A DNA stretch of 64,000 nt from contig NC_019678.1 of assembly GCF_000316665.1 (NCBI RefSeq), positions 6,448,001-6,512,000 of the forward strand, written 5' to 3'. Positions within the stretch are counted from its first letter, which is position 1; each line of letters starts with the position of its first letter. This document shows, in pieces, positions 33,876 to 44,121 of this stretch. The notes below the pieces were generated by a model. That model was not told where the DNA came from, made no database searches, and saw only the letters and a list, made by a program, of their open reading frames with translations. The DNA comes from Rivularia sp. PCC 7116. Lineage in GTDB: Bacteria; Cyanobacteriota; Cyanobacteriia; Cyanobacteriales; Nostocaceae. The translations under genes were made by a program, and so were the position numbers.

Positions 33876-36800
33876 TCAGTTGCAATGGGCAGAATTTTTC
33901 ATCGCGAGAAAATTGCTATTTTGGGTTGCATTTTTAACGAGGATGATTTTACCGTCTTTAGTTCTTACCCAACCTTGTGCATCTACAATTTGCTTGATTT
34001 CCTGTTTCTGCTTCGGAGCTTGTCTGCTTCTTCTAACTGGGGGTTTTATTTCCCCTGCCAAAGTTACCAAAGATGTCCGATTTAGATTACCAGTTAAGGG
34101 TTTAAAGGGACTTGGTGGTAAACTGCCAGCCCCGGTAATTGTAAAACTGCTTTGAGCGTAACTTGGCGTTGAGCAAGTATCGGCGATTTCAGGATAAATT
34201 GGTATTGTTGGTAATTCTACTAAACCATTGTTGGGGTCACTCTGGGGTGTGATGATTTCTACAATACCGGCTAAATCAGGACTAGCTCCGGTGGCGGTAA
34301 TATCACTAGTGCTATCGGATGGTCGATCTCGAAACTCTGTACCAAAGATACCTTGAGCGTCGATTCGTACATTACCACCACGGAAGTTTTCGGAGTTGGC
34401 GCTGATGTCGCTGTTTTCTCCAGCAATTAGGAAATCCGTCTTAATATTGATATTGCCACCGATAACTTGTTCGCCTTTTGCGTTGGTGAAGATGTTGCTG
34501 CGGCGATGTAGAATTAAATCTCGTGAGTTAATGTTAATTGTCGCCTGTTCTTTGCTGGAATCTGAACTTTGCGTACTGGCATTAAGTAAAGCGTTGTTAT
34601 CTAAGTTGATAGAGCGAGCATTTAATGTTAAAACTCCTGCATTTCCTCTGCCTTGACTTTCTACAGTAATTTGAGCTTCATCATTTTTAACTTTTATAGC
34701 ATCTGAATCAATAGTTAAATTTCCTGCATTGCCTGCACCAGAAGTACCAGAACTAACTTTTCCTCCATTTTCAACGAGCAAGTTATTAGTGGTAATTTTC
34801 AAGTTTCCACCTGTGCCCTTACTATTGGTTTCCGAAACTACCTTTGAATCATTTCTTACTTGTAAATTATTAGCATTAATATTTAAATCTCCTCCATCAC
34901 CATTGTTGCTATTAGTGCTGGTACTAACAAATGCTCTATCTTCTACAAGCATTCTTTTAGTATTGATATTTAATTTCCCTGCATTCCCGATTGAGTTCTT
35001 TTCTGCTGTAGCAAATAAACCACTGAAATATGGCTGATTGTTATTATCGGGATTATTACCACCAAAACCAATTACTTGGATATCTTCGGCATTGATAGTT
35101 AAGTTTCCTCCATTGCCTTTACCAGATGTACCTGTAAATAAAAACGCCCCATCTTTAATTAACAAGGTATTAGTAACGATATTTAGTTCTCCGGCATTAC
35201 TAATTAAGTTATCCTGGATTAAAATACTCAACTGACTGGGAGTTTTACCGTTATTACCCGTACCAATTACCTGTATTTCTTGGGCATCAATATCTAAATT
35301 TACCTTGTCACTAGATGTTGCTCCGGCATTTACTCGCGAGCCACCTTCAATTAGTAATTTGCCAGTCTTAATCGTCAATTGCCCTGCCAGTTTATTCTCA
35401 CTCTCGACACCGGATATTAAACTCGCATCATCTTTGATTAATAATTCATTAGTTGTAATCTGCAAATCTCCTGCATTACCTTTACCATTATTACTAGCAC
35501 TAACAAAAGCAAAATTTTCAACCTGCATCTTATTAGTATTAATAGTTAAAGAGCCTGAATTTCCTGTTGCTTCTTCATTCGCTACAACAAATAAACCACT
35601 GGTAAATTGATTTTCATTACCACCTCTACCTATAATTTTTATCGATTCGGTGGCATTAATTGTCATATCCCCTCCATTACCTTCACCAGATGTACCGGCA
35701 AAGATAAGTGCCCCACCTGCAACTTCTAAATTACTAGTATTAATATTCATGTTTCCAGTGTTTCCTGTAGAATTTTTTTTTGCAGAAACACTCAATTCAC
35801 TAAAACTTTTACCATCATTACTAGTACCAAGAATTTGCACGTTGGAGGCATCAATATTTACATTTCCCCCGTTACCATTACCAAATACAGCAGCACTCAC
35901 TATTCCTCCACCTTCAACTCTTAAGTCATTAGTTTTGATGTCAATATCTCCGCCGTTACCCGCACTCCAAGCATTAGCACCAATAGTAGCTCGATTATTT
36001 ACTATGAACTGCGGAGCATTAATCCTTATATTCCCCGTATTTTCAGTACGATTTTTGCTAACGTTATTTGCATACAAACCGCTGGGAATAAAAGTATCAT
36101 TTATGCCGTCAAAGTTAACAGATTCTTTGGCATTAATGACTATACTACCGCTTTTCTCTGTACCTGTTTGAGTTGACACAACTACGGAATTATCTGTAAT
36201 AGTAAAATTTTTACTCGTTACCCGTATATCACCCGCACCATTTCCACTAGCATCAACTGCTGTATTTTGAGATAGTCGAATATCACCAAATTTTTCACCA
36301 ATATTTGCTAATTTTTCAAAACCAAAACCAAAACCTTTTTCTATAGCTGCAATACTAACTAAACTTTCTCCTGTAACGCTACCTAATTCAATTCTTCCAC
36401 TACTAGCTTTTAATGTTGCACCTTCAAGTAAAACATCACCACCTAACAAAGCTAATGTTTTATTTGCTGGTACTTCTAAGCCCGTTTTTGCTTCAATTAC
36501 TCGTGGTATTTTTCTTTCAGGCTCACCTTTGCCTTTAAACTCAATTTTTCCGGGATTTTGAGCATATTGTAACCCTAAAGGAACGTTTACTGTTAATAAA
36601 GGTTTATTTTCGGGGTTTATAGCATTAAATTCGATATCACCATCAAACTTGATACTATCAGCAGTACTTCCCACAAAAGAACCACCAATATCCAATTTTG
36701 CATTCTCACCAAATACTATTCCATTGGGATTGATTAAAAACAAATTCGCCGTACCATTTGCTTTAATTAATCCATCAATGTCAGAAATCGACTTACCCGT

Positions 36801-37076
36801 AACCCGAGTAATAATGTTTTGAATGTCTGCCGCATTGTTAAAATGCGCTTCATTACCAGTAGGCACGGAAAACTCTTTAAAACTATGGAACAAATTGCCG
36901 TTACTCTTAGTTCCACCTTCAATAGTGCTGATATTTCCTTCTACTTTGACTTCGGAATTTTTGGGTAAAGTTTCATCACGAATAACTTGAGCAGATACTT
37001 TGTTTATGGAAGAAACTATGGCGCATAAACTCGCTATTGAGAAAATACACCAATTTAAGTTACTTAACTTTCTCAT
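33876..37076 (-). CDS. TpsA-type filamentous haemagglutinin N-terminal domain exoprotein
   Basis: 1066 residues from ATG at 37076 (MRKLSNLNWCIF). An upstream in-frame start at 37172 is rejected because the extra residues (SPCPPASPAPPAL) are encoded by an intergenic repeat. Residues 1-30 are a signal peptide ending KVSAQ. Residues about 31-150 are the TPS/haemagglutination-activity domain (GNLFHSFKEFSVPTGNEAHF, ANLFLINPNGIVFGENA). The remainder is a long series of short beta-helix strands (GNGGDMTINATE, NAGNLTIDSDAIKV), forming an extended surface-exposed helix. It should be secreted by the TpsB encoded just upstream at 37266. The C-terminus has an RRSRQAPKQKQEIKQI linker and a short conserved tail. 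Confidence 0.9.
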   Translation of the reverse strand: MRKLSNLNWCIFSIASLCAIVSSINKVSAQVIRDETLPKNSEVKVEGNISTIEGGTKSNGNLFHSFKEFSVPTGNEAHFNNAADIQNIITRVTGKSISDIDGLIKANGTANLFLINPNGIVFGENAKLDIGGSFVGSTADSIKFDGDIEFNAINPENKPLLTVNVPLGLQYAQNPGKIEFKGKGEPERKIPRVIEAKTGLEVPANKTLALLGGDVLLEGATLKASSGRIELGSVTGESLVSIAAIEKGFGFGFEKLANIGEKFGDIRLSQNTAVDASGNGAGDIRVTSKNFTITDNSVVVSTQTGTEKSGSIVINAKESVNFDGINDTFIPSGLYANNVSKNRTENTGNIRINAPQFIVNNRATIGANAWSAGNGGDIDIKTNDLRVEGGGIVSAAVFGNGNGGNVNIDASNVQILGTSNDGKSFSELSVSAKKNSTGNTGNMNINTSNLEVAGGALIFAGTSGEGNGGDMTINATESIKIIGRGGNENQFTSGLFVVANEEATGNSGSLTINTNKMQVENFAFVSASNNGKGNAGDLQITTNELLIKDDASLISGVESENKLAGQLTIKTGKLLIEGGSRVNAGATSSDKVNLDIDAQEIQVIGTGNNGKTPSQLSILIQDNLISNAGELNIVTNTLLIKDGAFLFTGTSGKGNGGNLTINAEDIQVIGFGGNNPDNNNQPYFSGLFATAEKNSIGNAGKLNINTKRMLVEDRAFVSTSTNSNNGDGGDLNINANNLQVRNDSKVVSETNSKGTGGNLKITTNNLLVENGGKVSSGTSGAGNAGNLTIDSDAIKVKNDEAQITVESQGRGNAGVLTLNARSINLDNNALLNASTQSSDSSKEQATININSRDLILHRRSNIFTNAKGEQVIGGNINIKTDFLIAGENSDISANSENFRGGNVRIDAQGIFGTEFRDRPSDSTSDITATGASPDLAGIVEIITPQSDPNNGLVELPTIPIYPEIADTCSTPSYAQSSFTITGAGSLPPSPFKPLTGNLNRTSLVTLAGEIKPPVRRSRQAPKQKQEIKQIVDAQGWVRTKDGKIILVKNATQNSNFLAMKNSAHCN

Positions 37077-37265
37077 TCCATCCTGATTTGAAAGAGCAGG
37101 GGGAGCAGGGGAAGCGGGGGGGCAGGGGGAGAAAAAACTTTCATAGATGATGATAAAAAAAATGTTTTTCATTGGGACTGCTTCTGTATTTTTTCTTAAT
37201 AAAAATTAACTTCACGGGTAAGATATGGTGTATTGTTTATTGTAGTAAAAAATTTAACATTTAAT

Positions 37266-39029
37266 TCAAAAAGGACTATATTGCACGGAAAAATAAAAGC
37301 CATTTTCCTGCAATGAATCTCCTTGCTTATCAACAGAAATTAAAGGAATACCCCAATCAAAACGAGCGGAAAGATTATCGCCTTGCCGCCAACGCAAGCC
37401 AAGACCAACTGATGCTAGGGTATTAGTATCATTGATGTTTTCTGCACCCGAATTATTCCAAGTTGTACCAATGTCAATAAAAGGAGCTATTTGTAATAAC
37501 CCATCGATTTGAGATGCTTTGATGATTGGTAATAGTACCTCCGCAGAAGCAAAAACACCGTTATCTCGGAGAAGAAAATTTTGCCGATATCCGCGAACGT
37601 TTTCTAAGCCACCCAAACTAAACTGCTCTGATGCTACAAGTCTTTCGGATGCCAGTTGCACGTTACCTTTAATTAACAACAAAGTATCGGGAGCTAACAA
37701 TCGCGTCCACTGAGCTTCTCCCCGCCAAGCGAAGAAACGACTATCGGGAGCATCAGAATTAACGGTTGCATTCAAAGCATCAATTCCCAGACTAAACTCA
37801 GAGCGAGCAGTCACAATCTGGCGCTGGTTGCGCGACACCCATTCCTGGAAAAAGCGCAGTACAGAAATACGGGTATCTCCATCTTCATCAGCCCCTGGGG
37901 AAAGTTCGTTAAGTGAAATTCCTTGTTGAGATAACACCTCGGAAGATACTTCACTATTTCGTCGGGAAGCGGTAAAACCCAAAGCTAATTCTTCTGTGGG
38001 AGTTTGCACTAATGGCTGACGAAAGGTTAAATCGTAATTGCTCGAACCAGATTCGATATCTAGCCTGTTGAATGGACGCTCAATAATATCGCTCGATGTC
38101 TGGCTGTAATTAAAGCTCAGAGTTCCGTTACGAGAATTAACAGGCAAAGTATAGCCCGAATTAAAAGTGTTGCTACCATCAGTATTGCTATAAGCTAAAT
38201 TTAAACCATCTCCCCATCCGAATAAATTAGCTTGATTGAGTTGAAGGCGACGACGAAAACTACCAACACTTGGCGAGCGATTGTTATCAACTCCTGTTGT
38301 AATCCCAAAGGAGGGAGCTTCTTTGACTTCAACAGATAATACATTTAAACCAGGGCGGGTTCCAGCAGATAATTCCGCCGATAAGCTGTCAATTAAGGGA
38401 TTAATCTGCAATAATCGCAAGGATTCTAAGAGTTTTTCTTTATTTAAAGGCGCTTTGGTACCTCTAGCTATACGACTGCGAATATAACTAGATTTCAAGC
38501 GTTGATTACCAGCGATGCGAATCTCTTCTAATTTTCCTTCTACAACTACTATTTGAACTACACCATCCTCAATATCTTGCCCTACCGGAAGATAAGCTCC
38601 AGATGTAATATATTCGTTATCAATATAAAGTTGAATAATTGCCGACTTAGCTTGCGACAACTGTTCAAAAGTAATAGGTTTGTTGGTGAAAGGTTTAAGT
38701 ATTGCAGCTAATTTTTCTTCGCTAAACACCGTGCTACCAACAACTTCAAATTTCTGAATAATTACAGTATCGGGAATGTCAGGTAGGGTTTGCGGAGGGG
38801 CAATATTGGGTGTAGAAGGTTCGAGCAATTCTGAAGGTGGTGGTAGTGGCACCGGAAGCCTGGGCGTTGGCGCTGTTTGCGGTGTTGGTGGCTGAACATC
38901 TTGCGGTGATGGCAAATCCGGATTAACAGTTTGTGCCTTACATAGTGGAAGTATCAGCAAATTTGGTAAAACAAATGAGCTTAGATAGCAACACCATATT
39001 GTTAAATTTCGTGATGATTTCGCAACCAT
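37266..39029 (-). CDS. TpsB/ShlB-type outer membrane transporter (POTRA + 16-strand barrel)
   Basis: 587 residues from ATG at 39029 (MVAKSSRNLTIW); the longer frame from 39140 is made of repeat-derived residues (PNAQCPISNAQ) and rejected. A signal peptide is followed by a proline-rich stretch (PPTPQTAPTPRLPVPLPPP). POTRA domains span about 85-250 (VIIQKFEVVGSTVFSEEKL, VEGKLEEIRIAGNQRL). The rest is a beta barrel of the ShlB/FhaC type, with GFTASRRNSEVSS, SLGGLENVRGYRQNF (a VRGY-like motif VRGYR) and the C-terminal FYFSVQYSPF with terminal Phe. It transports the TpsA protein encoded 190 bp downstream across the outer membrane. Confidence 0.92.
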   Translation of the reverse strand: MVAKSSRNLTIWCCYLSSFVLPNLLILPLCKAQTVNPDLPSPQDVQPPTPQTAPTPRLPVPLPPPSELLEPSTPNIAPPQTLPDIPDTVIIQKFEVVGSTVFSEEKLAAILKPFTNKPITFEQLSQAKSAIIQLYIDNEYITSGAYLPVGQDIEDGVVQIVVVEGKLEEIRIAGNQRLKSSYIRSRIARGTKAPLNKEKLLESLRLLQINPLIDSLSAELSAGTRPGLNVLSVEVKEAPSFGITTGVDNNRSPSVGSFRRRLQLNQANLFGWGDGLNLAYSNTDGSNTFNSGYTLPVNSRNGTLSFNYSQTSSDIIERPFNRLDIESGSSNYDLTFRQPLVQTPTEELALGFTASRRNSEVSSEVLSQQGISLNELSPGADEDGDTRISVLRFFQEWVSRNQRQIVTARSEFSLGIDALNATVNSDAPDSRFFAWRGEAQWTRLLAPDTLLLIKGNVQLASERLVASEQFSLGGLENVRGYRQNFLLRDNGVFASAEVLLPIIKASQIDGLLQIAPFIDIGTTWNNSGAENINDTNTLASVGLGLRWRQGDNLSARFDWGIPLISVDKQGDSLQENGFYFSVQYSPF

Positions 39030-39039
39030 GATATTTGAT

Positions 39040-39202
39040 TGGGCATTGGAAATGGGGCATTGGGCATTGGGCATTGGGCATTGGTAATTGGTAATGGGTA
39101 ATAGGGTAATGTGATGATGATTTTTTATTTTCTTCCTCACTCCCTCCCTCCCTCCCTCACTCTCTCACTCCCTCACTCTCTCACTCCCTCCCTCCCTCCC
39201 TC
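39040..39202. repeat. short tandem repeats (GGGCATT/GGTAATT heptamers and CTCCCTC tract)
   Basis: From 39040 to about 39109 there are heptamers TTGGGCA and TTGGTAA; 39134-39202 is a CTCCCTCCCTC/CTCTCACTCCCTC tract. Heptameric short tandem repeats of this kind (STRRs) are known from filamentous cyanobacteria. Confidence 0.8.
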
Positions 39203-39204
39203 CC

Positions 39205-39981
39205 TCACTCCTCATCTGGCGTACATATATTGCGAACAAATGCTTCTCTTTTCTGAACAAAAGATGGAGATGGTTTTTCAACTTGATAAAGAGCCTGCAA
39301 TCCATCAGCCCAAAGATGGTTTTTGCTTAGAGGTGTAACTGAGTAATTAAGAAAGTATTCGGCTTTTCTCAGAGCTATTTCCTGTGAAGTTATGTCTCGC
39401 GTTTTTTGCTTTAATGCTTGCAAATCTGCTTGAATTTGAGCGCGTTGGCTGGCTGTGACGATTTGAAATGTTGTCCAGGGAGTAGAAGAAGTAGTTCCTT
39501 CTAATTTCCATTGATAAAGCTTGTCTGGTTTTAAAGGTTGTCCCTTGTAGAAAGCTTTTTTATCGTTGAGATTAACTTTTTGCATCCACAACGATTTTTG
39601 ACTATGACGCTCGCGAACAATTAACCGAGCTTCTTGATTTTGCAGAATACTATGCCATAAAAACAATGGTTTATCGTGCCAAATTATACGTGCTTCCACT
39701 AAACCAGGAGCAATGGAACAGATACCAGAGCGCGCACCTAATGTCTTTTTGGGTTTACGTTGCCAAATCGATCTTATCCAGCGTTTGATTTTTTTGACTG
39801 GTTGAGATTGGCGATTGCTAGATTTGGGTTTACGATTGTTTGGTTTTTGTTGGCGATTAGTTTGAGCTATGGCGATGTTTGTGTTGTTAACATTTGTTAA
39901 AGCTGGGACAAAGGCGATCGCCATCGAAATAAGTCCTAAACTAAGCAATGATTTGTAATATTTGCCTTTTAAATTAGACAT
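39205..39981 (-). CDS. DUF928 domain protein, exported
   Basis: 258 residues. Signal peptide at 8-40 (LLSLGLISMAIAFVPAL, cleavage near AIAQ). A basic, Lys/Arg-rich linker follows (about 45-85, RKPKSSNRQSQPVKKIKRWI). The DUF928 domain runs about 90-250, with SIAPGLVEARIIWHDKPLFLW, LNDKKAFYKGQPLKPDKLYQW and the helical QADLQALKQKTRDIT. DUF928 proteins recur in cyanobacterial clusters with ShlB-type transporters, FHA-domain exoproteins and CHAT proteins; their role is unknown. The start overlaps the end of the CHASE2-CHAT gene by 8 bp, indicating translational coupling. Confidence 0.88.
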   Translation of the reverse strand: MSNLKGKYYKSLLSLGLISMAIAFVPALTNVNNTNIAIAQTNRQQKPNNRKPKSSNRQSQPVKKIKRWIRSIWQRKPKKTLGARSGICSIAPGLVEARIIWHDKPLFLWHSILQNQEARLIVRERHSQKSLWMQKVNLNDKKAFYKGQPLKPDKLYQWKLEGTTSSTPWTTFQIVTASQRAQIQADLQALKQKTRDITSQEIALRKAEYFLNYSVTPLSKNHLWADGLQALYQVEKPSPSFVQKREAFVRNICTPDEE

Positions 39982-42409
39982 GATTATTCTTTGTCAACGG
40001 TATGATGTAACCTAAGAATACTACTGAAGGTAAAAGCCAGGGTATTAAAACTACTGTAGTAATATAAAGCTGTAATGATACAACACCGTAAAACATCACT
40101 ATTCCTAAAGAAGTAAGAATAATTTTTAAACGTAATTTCGGAGTAAAAGGTGACTTTTTTTTCAGGAATAAAGCTGTAATTTTGCCAAAAATTACCATAA
40201 TTCCCATCATCCAAATATCGGGGATAGGAGTTAATAAATGGTTTCTTAAAAAGTGATGCGTCATGTAAGCTAATGATTCACCACCAGTCAACCAGTCTTT
40301 TCGATGATTCCAATAAATAATTGCAAGAGGGCTGATGGATCTATCAGGCTTACCCAGTGCAAATCCGAGTCTTTCATCACTACCTACTGCAATCAAAACT
40401 ACTTGTTTGGGAATCAATTGAAACTCGTTAATATTTTTGCTTTCAAGTAATTTCCAAGCGGGAATTTTTGTGTAAACCTGCTTGGGAGGAAGGGAATAAT
40501 CAATATAAGCTTCTAAAGCTTCTAATCTAAACTCAGAAGGTAATTTTAACAGTTTAGACAAATTAGATAAATTACCTTTGTTGGAATTTTGTTCGATAAC
40601 ATCAAGCAGTTCATCGCGTAAATTAGTTGTTCGATTAGTATTAGGTTGGGGTAAATTGCTTGCTTCTTGTTTTGCGGTTTGCACTAACGAGAGTAAATAG
40701 GAGAATGGGCAAGTATTACTACAATCTGCTTCGGATTTGGGTAACTCAAGGATATAAGGATTTGCATTCAGATATGCTTGTAACGTCCAATCCCATTTAG
40801 TAATACCAATCGCTTCATTTATACCGATTTCTCGATCAAATTCAAGCACTGCACCGAAAATCAACCACATATTTTGATCTACCGCTCGACGTACTGCTAA
40901 ACCTAAATCTTTATCCCCAGATGGTGGATTTTTTTGGGGTGAATCGAAGATGAAATCGATTCCGACTACAGTTGCATTTAAAGTTGTTAATTTATCGAGT
41001 AACTTAGCAATGTAGCTGCGGTTAAATGGTAAAAGTTGAGAATGAGGTAGTTGAGCGCGGTAAATAGATTCACTATCAATTTCTATCAGCGTTACTGGTG
41101 GTGCTTCGTTTGATATTTGAGCGGTGATATCGCGGTAAACTGCTTGGTTGAGCATTCTTGTATTCAGCAGCATATCTTGCACCGGAGGGAATATTGCCAA
41201 GAAAAAAGTTGCTGTGAGCAATATTCCTTCCGTAGGATTTGGCAGACTTTGACGCAGCCTATCTTTCCAGCGAAAGGGGGGAATGCGATACAGTTTTGCT
41301 CCTGGATGACAAAATATGGAAGGCACTAAGTACGACGAAGGATAAGTATGGCTCTTTTCCATGCGTAAAAATTGCCGCGCTTGTGCTACTGACTCGTAGA
41401 TATCAAGGTGCTTAGCTAAACCTTGCAAAAATCTAACTAAAAACTCCTGAGCAACTCGATTATGAATTGGTTCGCGCATGACTACAACTTGCCCAAAGCC
41501 CAATTCAATTAGCGATTGAGCAATATTTAATCCACTACAGGAATTAAATATTGCTACATTTAATCCGCGTTGTTTGGCAACACTTAATTGAGGGGCGATT
41601 TCGTTGATAGAAATTGATACATTAGGGGCAATACCTAATTCCCCTCCCGTTATTTCTGTTTCATTGCTGTGTCCGGCAAAAAATAACACATCCCATCCTT
41701 TATCATCAGTAATAGCATCACTAATTTGTTGGATAAATTGCGAAGGTTTTTGTTGCGGTTGCCAACTTAGAAATTCTACCTCTGCTATCTTTAAAATTGG
41801 TTTAATTGCATCTTTATCTACTTGAAAATTTAAGCCAGTATCATCACCCAAAATTGCTAAAATTCTCGGACGTTTGCGGTAATTTTGCTCAAAAGTTGTT
41901 TCTATCGGCTTGCTAATATTTAAAGAAGAGCGAATAATTTGAATCGGGCTATTTGTGGCAAATTCGCTACCCATTTCCCATACTTCCCACGGATAGCGTT
42001 CCAATTCTATCGAGTTGCAAGTAACAAAAACTTGTACAACTTGCGTTTTATCGGATGTGTCGATCAATTCTTGAGAAGCACCAGCAATTCGAGAGCGGAT
42101 ATCGTATAATTCCACACTGCGTAACCAGCGATGAAACTCATACATTAACTTGGCTTCCGCTTTCACAAGTTCTGCGTGCCAGTCGATAGTAAGTACAGCA
42201 ACTCCACCATTAATAGCCCTTCCCCGCATTGCATCTGACTGATAAAAGCTCAAGTATGCTTGTTGCCATTGTTGGTGTAATTGATTTAAATTGTTTGGAT
42301 AGTTAATTTCAGCAGTTAATCTTTGTCCTTTTCCCCAGCACAATTCAAATAAACAAACTTGTTTAAATTTATGAATTTTGAGATTAAAAATGTTATATTC
42401 GTTTCTCAT
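39974..42409 (-). CDS. CHAT-CHASE2 membrane protein
   Basis: 811 residues from ATG at 42409 (MRNEYNIFNLKIH); the longer frame to 42523 is encoded by a GGTAATT tandem repeat and rejected. Residues about 130-385 are a CHAT domain with the predicted dyad His in LFFAGHSNE (near 245) and Cys in AIFNSCSGLN (near 288). After a hydrophobic segment (about 400-430, ILLTATFFLAIFPPV) comes a CHASE2 extracytoplasmic sensor (about 440-720, VTLIEIDSESIYRAQ, VVGIDFIFDSP), then three C-terminal hydrophobic segments (MMGIMVIFGKITALFL, IILTSLGIVMFYGVV, VVLIPWLLPSVVFLGY). This is a membrane sensor coupled to a caspase-like peptidase. The order CHAT before CHASE2 places the peptidase in the cytoplasm. Confidence 0.9.
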   Translation of the reverse strand: MRNEYNIFNLKIHKFKQVCLFELCWGKGQRLTAEINYPNNLNQLHQQWQQAYLSFYQSDAMRGRAINGGVAVLTIDWHAELVKAEAKLMYEFHRWLRSVELYDIRSRIAGASQELIDTSDKTQVVQVFVTCNSIELERYPWEVWEMGSEFATNSPIQIIRSSLNISKPIETTFEQNYRKRPRILAILGDDTGLNFQVDKDAIKPILKIAEVEFLSWQPQQKPSQFIQQISDAITDDKGWDVLFFAGHSNETEITGGELGIAPNVSISINEIAPQLSVAKQRGLNVAIFNSCSGLNIAQSLIELGFGQVVVMREPIHNRVAQEFLVRFLQGLAKHLDIYESVAQARQFLRMEKSHTYPSSYLVPSIFCHPGAKLYRIPPFRWKDRLRQSLPNPTEGILLTATFFLAIFPPVQDMLLNTRMLNQAVYRDITAQISNEAPPVTLIEIDSESIYRAQLPHSQLLPFNRSYIAKLLDKLTTLNATVVGIDFIFDSPQKNPPSGDKDLGLAVRRAVDQNMWLIFGAVLEFDREIGINEAIGITKWDWTLQAYLNANPYILELPKSEADCSNTCPFSYLLSLVQTAKQEASNLPQPNTNRTTNLRDELLDVIEQNSNKGNLSNLSKLLKLPSEFRLEALEAYIDYSLPPKQVYTKIPAWKLLESKNINEFQLIPKQVVLIAVGSDERLGFALGKPDRSISPLAIIYWNHRKDWLTGGESLAYMTHHFLRNHLLTPIPDIWMMGIMVIFGKITALFLKKKSPFTPKLRLKIILTSLGIVMFYGVVSLQLYITTVVLIPWLLPSVVFLGYIIPLTKNNHV

Positions 42410-42448
42410 ATCATGTCCGGTTAAACAGTTATCATATTTATGAGGGGT

Positions 42449-42517
42449 GGTAATTGGTAATTGGTAATTGGTAATGGGTAATTGGTAATTGGTAATTGGT
42501 AATTGGTAATTGGTAAT
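42449..42517. repeat. GGTAATT heptamer tandem array (STRR)
   Basis: About ten head-to-tail copies of GGTAATT, one variant GGTAATG. It lies immediately upstream of the CHASE2-CHAT start and creates a false N-terminal extension (TNYQLPI repeats). Confidence 0.9.
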
Positions 42518-42633
42518 AAACAAGAGTGCTTCTCAAATATATAGAAAGTAATTAACCGAACCTTATATTAGTTATCTCCAGCACACAAGTTTTTTATGAT
42601 ACTCCCATTCCGCTCTAAGATTACCGAAAAATT

Positions 42634-42699
42634 GTAGGTTGGGTTGAGGAACGAAACCCAACTTGGGTGTTGGGTTTCACTCCGTTCAACCCAACCTAC
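42634..42699. repeat. GTAGGTTGGGTTGAGG palindromic repeat
   Basis: GTAGGTTGGGTTGAGGAACG and its inverse CGTTCAACCCAACCTAC flank GTTGGGTTTC; same family as the cluster at 53672-54503. Confidence 0.85.
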
Positions 42700-42716
42700 T
42701 AATTAACAACTAACAA

Positions 42717-44012
42717 CTAATTCGTTTCTTCTAATTCAAAAGCAAAAGGTGGAATTTCAACTACAATTTCTTCATTAATAGTGATATTAATCCAGAAACG
42801 CTCTCCATAATTACCAACTACTTGAGCATAAAGGATACCTTGACTTGTATCTTTTAAATTTTGTTCAAATAATAACTGTGTTTCATCGCGCAATTCTAGC
42901 TTAAGAGTTTTTGGCATTGAAGATTGAGGTTGCGAACCTAAAACAACTAGCAATATCCATTCCGGCTTGTCGCGAGTTGTTGAGTCTAATAACCAGGTAA
43001 TAGCATATAACCGTAAACTACTGTCTTCGTTGCACTCTAAATCTTGGTAAGCACCTCTTGCTGTGACGGGAATCTGAACTCCTTGCTGTTCCAATCCCGT
43101 TCTTACTTGGTCAAAATTTTCTAAGGAGCGCATTTCTGATAACCTTAGTGAAGGCATTAGTATCCACCCTAATTCAGTTGTCATGGCATCAACTTGATTG
43201 CCTAACCAATTAGCAACATTAATCAAAGGTTGTATCGGTGAAGGTGCAGAATTTTCATATACCCAATCAATTAATTCCGGACTACTTAGTAAGGTAATAC
43301 CTTCTTCAACTGTAAGTAATTGCCAGGGATATTTATGTTTAAGCTGAGATTTAAGTTTTAATAGTTTTTGTTTTAATATTCTGACAGTTTCAGGTGCAAT
43401 ATTTGTAGACAAAGGCAATTGAATTGCATCTGCTGCTAAACAACGAAGATTGAGTAATAAGTCGTTAGCATCTTGATTAAAACAAGTTTGAGGTATTGTA
43501 TAAGTCCAATCTTGCTCGATTTGCAGTTTTGCTGCTTGTCGATATTGGCAATATTGTTCGTAACTCAGAAATCCCGATATAGCTACTTGTTGTTTGGACT
43601 CCACTACTTGCATTAATACATATAAATGAGCCGCAAAATCGGGAATATCGAAAATAGCAAAGGGAATGCTATGCTCATCAATTAAATTACTGCCAGTTAT
43701 AATGCAGAGTTTGAATTTATCAATCCAAATATTACAGCCTGCTGGTAGCAAATTCGCATATTTTGGTTGCCAAATAGAAGATTGCTCGCTTTCTATTTGT
43801 AAATCGGGAGCGCGTTCAAAAAGCCATTGCTCAAATCCTAAAACTGCCAAAGCATTAATATAAACTTGCCAGCGTTGTTGTACGTTGCTTATTGACTGAC
43901 TTAAACGCGCAGCTTTACGCAAATGTTCTGTTAATAACTCAATTCGCGTCTCGTTTAAAGACTGCAAATCAAATAAATCAATAAAATCTGAATTCAATAG
44001 AGGTGTATTCAT
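42717..44012 (-). CDS. DUF1822 family protein
   Basis: 431 residues, soluble, without signal peptide. The N-terminus (LRKAARLSQSISNVQQRWQV, YINALAVLGFEQWL) and C-terminus (YAQVVGNYGERFWINITINE, VVEIPPFAFELEE) match the pattern of cyanobacterial DUF1822 proteins. It lies between the sigma-like gene and the CHASE2-CHAT gene on the same strand, an order that recurs in cyanobacteria with TPS/CHAT clusters (from memory). No catalytic motif is visible. Possibly an adaptor or regulator between the sigma-like protein and the CHAT sensor (inference). Confidence 0.85.
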   Translation of the reverse strand: MNTPLLNSDFIDLFDLQSLNETRIELLTEHLRKAARLSQSISNVQQRWQVYINALAVLGFEQWLFERAPDLQIESEQSSIWQPKYANLLPAGCNIWIDKFKLCIITGSNLIDEHSIPFAIFDIPDFAAHLYVLMQVVESKQQVAISGFLSYEQYCQYRQAAKLQIEQDWTYTIPQTCFNQDANDLLLNLRCLAADAIQLPLSTNIAPETVRILKQKLLKLKSQLKHKYPWQLLTVEEGITLLSSPELIDWVYENSAPSPIQPLINVANWLGNQVDAMTTELGWILMPSLRLSEMRSLENFDQVRTGLEQQGVQIPVTARGAYQDLECNEDSSLRLYAITWLLDSTTRDKPEWILLVVLGSQPQSSMPKTLKLELRDETQLLFEQNLKDTSQGILYAQVVGNYGERFWINITINEEIVVEIPPFAFELEETN

Positions 44013-44121
44013 TGTAAAAAGAGGAGATAGAGGTAGGGAGGGAGTGATATTAATTCCGGTTGCATTGGAATGATAAAAAAGCTCTGCGTTCCTTTGCGTT
44101 TTCCTTGGCGCTACTCTGCGT

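Noticed and set aside
34396-36171. Several plus-strand open frames opposite the TpsA gene rich in Leu, Pro and Ser
   Set aside because: They mirror the beta-helix repeat coding on the minus strand and have low-complexity composition typical of antisense frames.
37077-37172. N-terminal extension of the TpsA protein from an upstream in-frame ATG
   Set aside because: The extra residues are Pro/Ser/Ala-rich and encoded by an intergenic CTCCCCCTGC-type repeat; a normal signal peptide begins at 37076.
39030-39140. N-terminal extension of the TpsB protein
   Set aside because: Encoded by TTGGGCA/TTGGTAA heptamers; the signal peptide starts after the ATG at 39029.
42410-42523. N-terminal extension of the CHAT-CHASE2 protein made of TNYQLPI repeats
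   Set aside because: Entirely encoded by the GGTAATT heptamer tandem array; the ATG at 42409 starts unique sequence.
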